Source: Corynebacterium variabile
GTDB taxonomy: Bacteria; Actinomycetota; Actinomycetes; Mycobacteriales; Mycobacteriaceae
Assembly (NCBI RefSeq): GCF_006539825.1
Contig: NZ_BJNT01000006.1
Span: 97,016 to 161,015, forward strand
Direction: 5' to 3'
Length of the DNA: 64,000 bases
Within the stretch, counting starts at the first letter, position 1. Each line of letters starts with the position of its first letter. Position numbers and translations under genes: made by a program. Below the pieces are notes generated by a model. The model saw nothing but the letters and a program-made list of their open reading frames with translations. It did not search any database and was not told the origin of the DNA. Shown in pieces: positions 29,284 to 35,689 of the stretch.

Positions 29284-29371
29284 CCCCCGTTCCCCCACCG
29301 TTGCCCGCCATCATCCGTCACCCGGCCGGCCCGGCGGGTGATGGCGGTGGGTGGAAGTGGGGAATCGGGGA
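29284..29371. repeat. Imperfect inverted repeat with GTGGG-like arrays
   Basis: The left arm (29284-29324) read on the minus strand and the right arm (29330-29371) on the plus strand share CGGGTGA, TGGCGG, GTGGG and a G-rich end. Each arm contains GTGGG-type words with 10-bp spacing: 29347-29351 and 29357-29361 exact on plus, 29294-29298 exact on minus with two imperfect neighbours. Confidence 0.45.
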
Positions 29372-29385
29372 GACCCCGGTCTGCG

Positions 29386-29421
29386 TTCACGACTGTCACG
29401 TTTCACGACTGTCACGTTTCA
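29386..29421. repeat. 16-bp tandem repeat, 2.3 copies
   Basis: The unit TTTCACGACTGTCACG occurs at 29385-29400 (first base differs) and 29401-29416 and restarts as TTTCA. It lies in the noncoding gap upstream of mraZ. Confidence 0.85.
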
Positions 29422-29483
29422 GGACGGCCAGTACAACGCCGGCGCCGGATACATCACGATCGTGTACACCCCGCCACACACAC

Positions 29484-29537
29484 GAACACACCGGTGCCCC
29501 CACAGGATCATTCTCCTGTGGGGGCACCGGTGTGTTC
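29484..29537 (-). terminator. Perfect 24-bp hairpin after DUF3040 gene
   Basis: Bases 29484-29507 and 29514-29537 are fully complementary, with a 6-nt loop TCATTC. It starts 23 bp beyond the stop of the DUF3040 gene. There is no T-tract. It most likely ends that transcript and insulates the mraZ regulatory region. Confidence 0.8.
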
Positions 29538-29559
29538 CGGGGAAGCCGGGGGCTGACCC

Positions 29560-29943
29560 CTAGTCGAAGCGACGACGGAAGCTGTTCTCCATGCGGTCAG
29601 CGATACCACCGGAGTTGCCGGACGCCTTCGGCCCGCCACCGTTGGCTTTCTTCGATCCCTTCCCGCCCGGCTTGTTACCCGACCGGAATGCCATGAGACC
29701 ACCGGCGAACATGATGAAGAAACCGACGAGCCCGAGGGTCACGAACCACAGGCTGGTCTGGGCCAGGGCGATGCCACCGATGAGGACACACAGGCCGAGA
29801 AGGAATACGGCGATCGACCGGATACCCACAGACACTCCACCGGGAGTCGCCGTGCGGTTACGTTCAGCAAATGCCGGATCGTCGGCGATGAGCGCCTGCT
29901 CAATCTCCTCCAGCATCCGCTGTTCCTGCTCTGACAGTGCCAC
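29560..29943 (-). CDS. DUF3040 membrane protein
   Basis: Encodes 127 residues. The N-terminus MALSEQEQRMLEEIEQAL followed by DDPAFA is the DUF3040 signature. Two membrane helices (about 48-66 and 70-92) follow, then a Gly/Lys-rich basic tail. The family is restricted to actinobacteria and usually sits upstream of mraZ (Rv2169c in M. tuberculosis). Function unknown; position suggests an envelope or division role. A 188-bp gap with a dyad at 30052-30075 lies upstream. Confidence 0.88.
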   Translation of the reverse strand: MALSEQEQRMLEEIEQALIADDPAFAERNRTATPGGVSVGIRSIAVFLLGLCVLIGGIALAQTSLWFVTLGLVGFFIMFAGGLMAFRSGNKPGGKGSKKANGGGPKASGNSGGIADRMENSFRRRFD

Positions 29944-30051
29944 TGTCGTCCTCCCCTGTCTCTTCTCGGACCGCCTGTTCGGCCACGGGTTAGGTGGGTC
30001 ATCTGGTCCAACGCACGGGAGGTCGAAAAAGTTTCCCGACCTGTCATCCTC

Positions 30052-30075
30052 TGGACCACTTTCTACTGTGGTCCA
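30052..30075. promoter_or_regulatory. Dyad between HEPN and DUF3040 genes
   Basis: TGGACCAC and GTGGTCCA are perfect 8-bp complements around an 8-nt loop. It may terminate the HEPN-protein transcript or be an operator of the DUF3040 gene. Confidence 0.4.
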
Positions 30076-30131
30076 CAGTACCCCACTCCACGCCCACCTC
30101 CCCCATAAACTTTCCGCGGCCCCGGCCAGGA

Positions 30132-30569
30132 TCAGGCGACCTCGGGCAGATAGCCCACCATCCCGCGCACCTCGTCGATGAAATCGCAGACGGCGGCGTA
30201 GAAGTTGTCGGCGTCGGAGAGCCGGAGCTCACCTTCCAGACCCATCTCCACCCGGGCGACGAACCGGGCGTAGACCTCGAAGCGTTCCACGGTGTCCTCC
30301 ATCTCCGGGACAGCGGCACGCAGTCTCGCCCACGCGCTACCGGAAGTCCGGCGGCGCTTCCCGGTCCGCACGTCCTCGATCGCCGCCCCCGCACCGCGCA
30401 GTGCGGCACGGTAGGCCCAGGTGATGCGTTCGGCCGGCTGAGGCTCCCGGCGCGCCCGCTCGAGCAGGCGCTCCGCCTCGTCGATGTAGGACGCGGCGGT
30501 CACGTGCGGTGAGCCACCGCGTCGCAGGCGCGTCACCTTCGCCGTCGTGGTCCTGTCCGTTGTTGACAT
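30132..30569 (-). CDS. SAV_6107-type HEPN domain protein
   Basis: Encodes 145 residues. ATG at 30569 is chosen because AAGGAGG lies 6 nt upstream; the ATG at 30587 would place that RBS inside the gene. All-helical sequence with YIDEAERLLERARRE, ITWAYRAALRGAGAAIE and a final FYAAVCDFIDEVRGM segment, which I recognise as the SAV_6107 HEPN family of actinobacteria. The Rx4-6H RNase motif of toxic HEPN proteins is not seen. No nucleotidyltransferase (MNT) partner adjoins it, so a toxin-antitoxin role is unlikely. It is divergent from the GNAT gene. Confidence 0.75.
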   Translation of the reverse strand: MSTTDRTTTAKVTRLRRGGSPHVTAASYIDEAERLLERARREPQPAERITWAYRAALRGAGAAIEDVRTGKRRRTSGSAWARLRAAVPEMEDTVERFEVYARFVARVEMGLEGELRLSDADNFYAAVCDFIDEVRGMVGYLPEVA

Positions 30570-30740
30570 TGTCCGCCTCCTTCGCATCGGCCAGGCCGGT
30601 CCTGCCCGGCTTCACGTTCTGTCATGGACACTAGGGAGCGCCCGGACGCGGACCGTCCATCTCTCCACTTAATAGAACACATTTTCTAGGTATTCCCCGG
30701 AACCGTCCACCTTTGGCACCATGGAAGAGTGACCGGCACC

Positions 30741-31346
30741 ATGAAACGAGAAACGGACTCCACCGTCAGCATCTGCGACATCTCCCCGCAGACCTACCTG
30801 CAGCGGGTCAACGAGCTTGTCGAGCTCCACCTCAAGGCCATGGACTACACCCAGTCGTCCTTCACCCAGCGCCGCATCCTCTGGGCCGCGAACTCGACGC
30901 GTCCCGGGTTCACCGCCACCGTCGCACTCGACCACGGTCCCGCAGTCCACGCTGACCCCGGCGACCCGAACCAGCGCGTGGTCGGCATCGCCTACGGTTT
31001 TCCCGGCCTCCCCACCTCCTGGTGGTACCGGGAGGTCTTCCGTGGATTGCGCGCCGCAGGGATGTCGGTCGACGCCGCCACAGCGGCGCTCGACGACTTC
31101 GACGAGGTCTCGGAGGTCCATGTCATGCCCGGTTACCAGGGGCACGGCATCGGCCGCCGGATGATGGACAACCTGCTGCCGAGGCTGCGGCGTCCGGTGG
31201 CCCTGCTCTCCACCCCCGAGGTGCCCGACGAGGCCAATGCCGCCTGGACCCTCTACCGTGAGCTCGGCTTCCGCGATGTCCTGCGCAATTTCCGGTTCGG
31301 CTCCGACCCCCGCCCCTTCGGGATCCTCGCCCGCCCCCGCGGCTGA
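30741..31346 (+). CDS. GNAT-family N-acetyltransferase
   Basis: Encodes 201 residues from the ATG at 30741; a GTG at 30729 adds four. The acetyl-CoA loop appears as VMPGYQGHGIGRRMMDNLL (about 128-146), the Q/R-x-x-G-x-G motif A of GNAT enzymes, followed by EANAAWTLYRELGF. Substrate unknown. The position upstream of metF and beside the dcw cluster matches Rv2170, where a GNAT enzyme also lies. Convergent with metF (25-bp gap). Confidence 0.85.
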   Translation: MKRETDSTVSICDISPQTYLQRVNELVELHLKAMDYTQSSFTQRRILWAANSTRPGFTATVALDHGPAVHADPGDPNQRVVGIAYGFPGLPTSWWYREVFRGLRAAGMSVDAATAALDDFDEVSEVHVMPGYQGHGIGRRMMDNLLPRLRRPVALLSTPEVPDEANAAWTLYRELGFRDVLRNFRFGSDPRPFGILARPRG

Positions 31347-31371
31347 GACCGGTCCGAGGCCCCGGCAGTCT

Positions 31372-32379
31372 CTAGCGCACCATGTCCTGACCGAACTTCG
31401 GCCCGTAGGCCGGCGCCATCCCGAGGTTGTGCAGGACCTCCTGCGTCGCCCGGACGTTGTTCATCGTCATGAAGTGCAGGTCCGGTGCCCCCTCTGCGAT
31501 GAGCCGTTCGGCCATCTTCGTGGTCACCTCGATACCGACCTCACGGATCGCCGCGGCGTTCTTCCGCTCGTCACCGTCGGCGACCTTCGTGAAGAGTTCC
31601 TCCATGTCACGGGGCAGTTCACAGCCTGCCAGCTCGACCTGACGACGCACCGACCGCAGCGAGGTGATCGGCATCAGTCCCGGAATCACCGGCTTGGCAC
31701 CGTGCACCGGGTCGCAGGCGGCGAGCCGGTCGCGGAGTCGGAGGTAGTGGTCGACGTTGAAGAACATCTGCGTGATCGAGTAGTTCGCCCCGGCACGCAG
31801 CTTCTCCACGGTGTAGCGGGTGTCCGCCTCGATACTCTCCGCCCGGTAGTGCCCCTCCGGGAAGGACGCGATACCCATGTCGAAGTCCTCGCACTCCGGC
31901 ATGGAGCGCACGAGCTCGATGAGGTGTACGGCGTGGCTCAGTCCGCCGGCGATGCCCTGCCACTCCCCTGTCGGGTCCCCGGGCGGGTCGCCGCGCAGTG
32001 CGAGCAGGTTCGTCAGCCCCAGCGACGCGAACTCACGGAGAATCCCGCGCAGTTCCTCCTCGGTGTGGCCGACCAGCGTCATGTGCAGCAGGGTGGTCAG
32101 CGGCTTCACCGCGAGGCGTCCTGCGACGCGTTCGGTACGCGCCCGGCTGGAACCGCCGGCGCCGTAGGTCACCGAGACGAAGCTGGCCCCGAGATCATGG
32201 AAGGCCTCGGCGGCGGACCACAGGCGGGCCTCTGCCGCGTCGTCGCGCGGTGGCATGAACTCCACGGAGAACGGGACTCGTCCGGGGGTTCCCCGCTTCA
32301 GGGTGTCGGAGACCGCGACCTGGAGGCTGGGCGGTGGCGGGGTGGTGGAGAGCGACTCTGGTGATGGTGCGGGTGACAT
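31372..32379 (-). CDS. metF: Methylenetetrahydrofolate reductase
   Basis: Encodes 335 residues. FAD-dependent reduction of 5,10-methylene-THF to 5-methyl-THF for methionine synthesis. TIM-barrel landmarks: FSVEFMPPRDD with the catalytic Glu (about 38-48), SVTYGAGGSSR, LLALRGDPPG and ITQMFFNVDHY. The proline-rich N-terminal 20 residues are extra. A -10-like TATGAT (32388-32393, minus strand) ends 8 nt before the ATG, so it may be leaderless. Divergent from idsA, as in the mycobacterial order. Confidence 0.92.
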   Translation of the reverse strand: MSPAPSPESLSTTPPPPSLQVAVSDTLKRGTPGRVPFSVEFMPPRDDAAEARLWSAAEAFHDLGASFVSVTYGAGGSSRARTERVAGRLAVKPLTTLLHMTLVGHTEEELRGILREFASLGLTNLLALRGDPPGDPTGEWQGIAGGLSHAVHLIELVRSMPECEDFDMGIASFPEGHYRAESIEADTRYTVEKLRAGANYSITQMFFNVDHYLRLRDRLAACDPVHGAKPVIPGLMPITSLRSVRRQVELAGCELPRDMEELFTKVADGDERKNAAAIREVGIEVTTKMAERLIAEGAPDLHFMTMNNVRATQEVLHNLGMAPAYGPKFGQDMVR

Positions 32380-32387
32380 ACCTGACG

Positions 32388-32393
32388 ATCATA
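32388..32393 (-). promoter_or_regulatory. Candidate -10 hexamer of metF
   Basis: TATGAT on the minus strand, 8 nt from the ATG; little or no 5' leader predicted. Confidence 0.45.
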
Positions 32394-32519
32394 GAAGACG
32401 TGCCGGGGCGCATGAGCGGAGGTCTCCCCGGCCCACCTACTATGGAGCCGTCAGAATCTGTTCATGTCCGTCCCGGTCAGGCCCCGCCGACCGGCCAGCG
32501 CCACCGGAGAGTGCCACGA

Positions 32520-33641
32520 ATGACCTACACCCCGACCTCCTGGACCCTGGACAGGCCCCTGGCGGATGTCCCGTCGGCGGTGGACGCCGAGCTGGACCGT
32601 TTCTTCCACGACCGGCACGCCGAGATCGACGACCTGGATCCGGTGGTCGCCGACGGGGTGGATGCCCTGGAACAGTTCGTCACCGGTGGCGGTAAGCGGC
32701 TGCGTCCGTTGTTCGCCTGGGCCGGGGTGCGCGCCGCTCTCGACGGAGGTGGTGGAACGGTGTCCGGGTCGACCGGGCCGGAGGATCTGCTCCGCGCGGT
32801 GGGGTCACTGGAGTTCATCCAGGCCTGCGCGCTGATCCACGACGACATCATCGACCACTCCGACACCCGGCGCGGCCGACCGACGACCCACCGGCGTTTC
32901 GAGGCGTCCCACCGGGGCAACGGCTGGTCCGGGGACGCCGTCGGCTACGGCGAGAGCCAGGCCATCCTCGTCGGCGACCTCGCCTTCGCCTGGGCCGACG
33001 ACATGCTCGTCGATTCCGGGGTGGACGCCGCGTCCCTCGCCCGGGCCAGGGAGCCCTGGCGGAAGATGCGGACCGAGGTCATCGCGGGGCAGATGCTCGA
33101 CATCGCACTCGAGAACAGCGGCTCGGAGGATCCGGCGATGTCCGAGAAGGTCAACACCTACAAGACCGCGGCCTACACCGTGGAGCGGCCGCTGCACCTG
33201 GGGGCGGCCCTGGGGGACGCGGACGCCCGCACCGTCGACCTGCTGCGCACCGCAGGCCGGGAGATCGGCATCGCCTTCCAGCTGGAGGACGACCATCTCG
33301 GGGTCTTCGGCGACCCGCAGGTCACCGGGAAGGCCGCCGGGGACGACCTGCGCTCGGGCAAGCGCACCTGGCTGGTGATGCGTGCCCTGGCGACGGCCGA
33401 CCGGACCGATCCCGCGGCCGCCGCCCGGCTCCGTGCGGGCATGGGTACGGTGCGTTCCGATGCCGAGGTCGACGAGCTGCGGCAGATCATCGTGGACTCC
33501 GGGGCCGCCGCGCACAACACCGGCCGGGCCCGGGAACTCACCGACACGGCGGTGGACGCGTTGCGTACCGGCCACCTGGGTCGCGGCATCGTCGATGAGC
33601 TCGTGGCCGTGGCCGAACAGCTCACCGAGCGCAGGAGCTGA
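32520..33641 (+). CDS. idsA: Polyprenyl (geranylgeranyl-type) diphosphate synthase
   Basis: Encodes 373 residues from ATG 32520, with GGAGAG about 8 nt upstream; the reading that starts inside the metF promoter is spurious. Condenses IPP onto allylic diphosphates. The first Asp-rich motif DDIID is at residues 108-112. The second is EDDHLGVFGD (about 256-265), where the usual DDxxD is DDHLG, as in actinobacterial IdsA. The residues before the first motif, which set chain length, are a Leu/Ile-rich helix. Product length cannot be read reliably. The mptA ATG follows within 2 bp, suggesting the product feeds polyprenyl-phosphate-mannose chemistry. Confidence 0.9.
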   Translation: MTYTPTSWTLDRPLADVPSAVDAELDRFFHDRHAEIDDLDPVVADGVDALEQFVTGGGKRLRPLFAWAGVRAALDGGGGTVSGSTGPEDLLRAVGSLEFIQACALIHDDIIDHSDTRRGRPTTHRRFEASHRGNGWSGDAVGYGESQAILVGDLAFAWADDMLVDSGVDAASLARAREPWRKMRTEVIAGQMLDIALENSGSEDPAMSEKVNTYKTAAYTVERPLHLGAALGDADARTVDLLRTAGREIGIAFQLEDDHLGVFGDPQVTGKAAGDDLRSGKRTWLVMRALATADRTDPAAAARLRAGMGTVRSDAEVDELRQIIVDSGAAAHNTGRARELTDTAVDALRTGHLGRGIVDELVAVAEQLTERRS

Positions 33642-33642
33642 G

Positions 33643-35286
33643 ATGACCGCCACAGCCGCCACCGGACACACGGTCGCCGCCCGGGTGCGCGGCATGTCGC
33701 GCCGCACGGCGATCATCCTGGGCGCCGTGGGGTCCCTGGTCATGGCCCTGACCTCCCACGCCGTCGGAGCGACCCGTACCAGAGGTGGTGTACTTCAGTC
33801 CCTGGGACTGGCCAACCTGGGCTTCGGTCATGTCGCCGGCATCCTCGTCGTGGTGCTCTGGCTGGGGGTGCTCGCCCTGGTGATCTCCTGGGTCGTCCTC
33901 GGCGGACGCCTGCTGCGCCGGGGCGAGCCCCTCGGTGTCGCCCCACTGGTGGCCTGGACTGCGCCACTGCTGCTGGCCGGCCCGCTGATGAGCCGTGATG
34001 TCTACTCCTACCTCATGCAGGGCACGCTGAGCCGCGAAGGTTTCGACCCCTACGAGGTCGGCGCCTCCGCGGTGCCGGGCCGGGTGTTCTTCGAGGTCAG
34101 CCCGGACTGGCGGAACACGACCACCCCCTACGGGCCACTGCACATGTGGATCGGCGAAGGCGTCGTCAGTATCACCGGTGACAACGTCACCGCCGGGGTG
34201 ATCGTCTACAAGATCTTCTCGCTGGCCTGCTTCGCCGGTCTCGTGTGGGCCGTGGCCCGCCTCGCGGCTGCGTTGAAGGTCAACGTCTCACTCGCGGTGT
34301 GGCTGGGGGTGGCCAATCCCCTGTCGGTGATCCATCTCGTCGGCGGTATGCATAACGAGGTCACCATGATGCTGCTGGTGTGCGCCGGTCTGCTCGCCGC
34401 GGTGAGGTTGCCGGTGGTGCGTGGCGCGGTGCTCGGCGCAGTCCTCGTCGGCGCGGGAATCGCCCTGAAGGCCACGGCGGCGATCGCGCTGCCGTTCCTG
34501 GTGTGGATCCTCGTCGCCCGCTACGCCGGGCCGCTCGGGGAGGACGCCCCGGTACGCCGCCCGGTGAAGGAGGTCGTGGCCGATGTGCGGCACGGGACCC
34601 TGCGCCGGGCGGTGACCCTCGTCATCGGTGGCGTGGGGTGCCTGGCACTGTCGGTGGGTACGCTCGCCCTGGTGACCGTGGCCAGCGGCCAGTCCTGGGG
34701 CTGGGTCTCGGAGGTCACCGGCAACTCGAAGGTGATCAACCCGCTGGCGGTACCCTCGCTGATCGCCTCGGTGCTGGTGCGACCGATCGGCGCCGTCGAC
34801 GAGAACATCTTCTTCAATGACATCATCGACGCCGTCCGACCGGTCTCGACCGTCGTGATGGCGCTGATCCTCGTCATCGCCTGGGCGGTGTGGCGACGTT
34901 CGGTGAAGGAGGCCTTCGTCGGGGCGACCATGGCCTACATGGCGACCTGCCTGTTCAACACCGTGGTCCTGCCCTGGTACTACATGGCTCCGCTGGCACT
35001 GGTCGGACTGTGGATCCGGGATCGGCGTGCGGTGTTCGCCGTGGCCTGGCTGGCGATGGTGCTGTCGATGACCTTCGACGGGTCCGGTAACAACCGGCTC
35101 TACAACCTCCCCTGGCTCATCCTCGTGGGCCTGGTGATGTGGTGGCTGGCGCGGACCTGCCTGCGCCACGAAGACCCGGCGGAGGACACAGCGGAGGAAT
35201 CAGCTGATGGCCATGGCCTGGGCGCGACGCATGACCTCGCGGGCGAGGTGTCCGTGGAGGGCGTCGACGGGGCGTCCCGGCAGTGA
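33643..35286 (+). CDS. mptA: Alpha-1,6-mannosyltransferase MptA
   Basis: Encodes 547 residues. GT-C integral membrane enzyme that extends the alpha-1,6-mannan backbone of lipomannan using polyprenyl-phosphomannose. ATG at 33643 with GCAGGAG 5 nt upstream, directly after the idsA stop. About 12-13 hydrophobic segments. The first external loop has SRDVYSYLMQG (about 118-128), with the acidic residue expected of GT-C enzymes, and TTPYGPLHMWI. Position next to idsA and the Rv2175c/pknL pair matches Rv2174 (mptA), which favours MptA over the paralogue MptB. The 3' end overlaps the next, convergent gene by 87 bp. Confidence 0.88.
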   Translation: MTATAATGHTVAARVRGMSRRTAIILGAVGSLVMALTSHAVGATRTRGGVLQSLGLANLGFGHVAGILVVVLWLGVLALVISWVVLGGRLLRRGEPLGVAPLVAWTAPLLLAGPLMSRDVYSYLMQGTLSREGFDPYEVGASAVPGRVFFEVSPDWRNTTTPYGPLHMWIGEGVVSITGDNVTAGVIVYKIFSLACFAGLVWAVARLAAALKVNVSLAVWLGVANPLSVIHLVGGMHNEVTMMLLVCAGLLAAVRLPVVRGAVLGAVLVGAGIALKATAAIALPFLVWILVARYAGPLGEDAPVRRPVKEVVADVRHGTLRRAVTLVIGGVGCLALSVGTLALVTVASGQSWGWVSEVTGNSKVINPLAVPSLIASVLVRPIGAVDENIFFNDIIDAVRPVSTVVMALILVIAWAVWRRSVKEAFVGATMAYMATCLFNTVVLPWYYMAPLALVGLWIRDRRAVFAVAWLAMVLSMTFDGSGNNRLYNLPWLILVGLVMWWLARTCLRHEDPAEDTAEESADGHGLGATHDLAGEVSVEGVDGASRQ

Positions 35287-35607
35287 CTCGTCGTCGGAGA
35301 AGAGGAAGTCGAGGATCTCGGCGTCCTCCCAGCCACCGTCGGCGAGCAAGACGATGACGCCGGGCACGAACTTGTTGATCTCGGCGTTGTCGGTGAAGAA
35401 GCGGGCGGGGATGTGGCGCACTCCGTCGACGTCGACGGCGATGAGACGGTGACGGTTGAGCTCGTCCATCACCCGGGTGACGATGACGCCGAGGAGGTCG
35501 GCGACATCGGGGACAGTCAGCAGCCGTTCACCAGCGGGGACCCCGGACAGCGGGGAGGTCAGGACGAGGCCGGGGCCGTCAGGGGAAGTGTTGTTGTCGT
35601 TACTCAC
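35200..35607 (-). CDS. Rv2175c-like DNA-binding protein
   Basis: Encodes 135 residues from the GTG at 35607. Landmarks: LLTVPDVADLLGVIVTRVMDELNRHRLIAV (a winged helix-turn-helix, about 40-68), then HIPARFF and a helical C-terminus ending REVMRRAQAM. In M. tuberculosis Rv2175c is a PknL substrate and a DNA-binding protein; here the gene is divergent from pknL, as there. A long reading beginning inside the pknL promoter is spurious. Its last 87 bp overlap the end of mptA on the other strand. Confidence 0.82.
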   Translation of the reverse strand: MSNDNNTSPDGPGLVLTSPLSGVPAGERLLTVPDVADLLGVIVTRVMDELNRHRLIAVDVDGVRHIPARFFTDNAEINKFVPGVIVLLADGGWEDAEILDFLFSDDESLPGRPVDALHGHLAREVMRRAQAMAIS

Positions 35608-35634
35608 GTCTACTACCTTAACCGCCCTCCCCCG

Positions 35635-35640
35635 TATAAT
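35635..35640 (+). promoter_or_regulatory. Candidate -10 of pknL
   Basis: Perfect TATAAT about 50 bp upstream of the pknL GTG start; no good -35 is seen, so the promoter may need an activator. Confidence 0.5.
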
Positions 35641-35689
35641 CGCCGGGTACCCGTCTGTCCCCGACACATCAGGAGGCGATCCCCCCACC

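Larger units (their letters stand above)
28887..29559. other. 673-bp regulatory gap upstream of mraZ
   Basis: No gene seen. From right to left it holds a perfect 24-bp hairpin (29484-29537), a 16-bp tandem repeat (29386-29421), an imperfect inverted repeat carrying GTGGG-type arrays (29284-29371), a two-copy GTGGG array (29113-29127), a three-copy array (28982-29006) and the mraZ RBS. No convincing -35/-10 pair was picked out. Confidence 0.7.

Noticed and set aside
29284..29371. Transposon terminal inverted repeats
   Set aside because: The arms are imperfect, only about 5 bp apart at their inner ends and flank no coding sequence or target duplication; regulatory arrays explain them better.
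30132..30569. HEPN/MNT toxin-antitoxin system
   Set aside because: No nucleotidyltransferase neighbour and no RNase motif; the family is a chromosomal SAV_6107 type.
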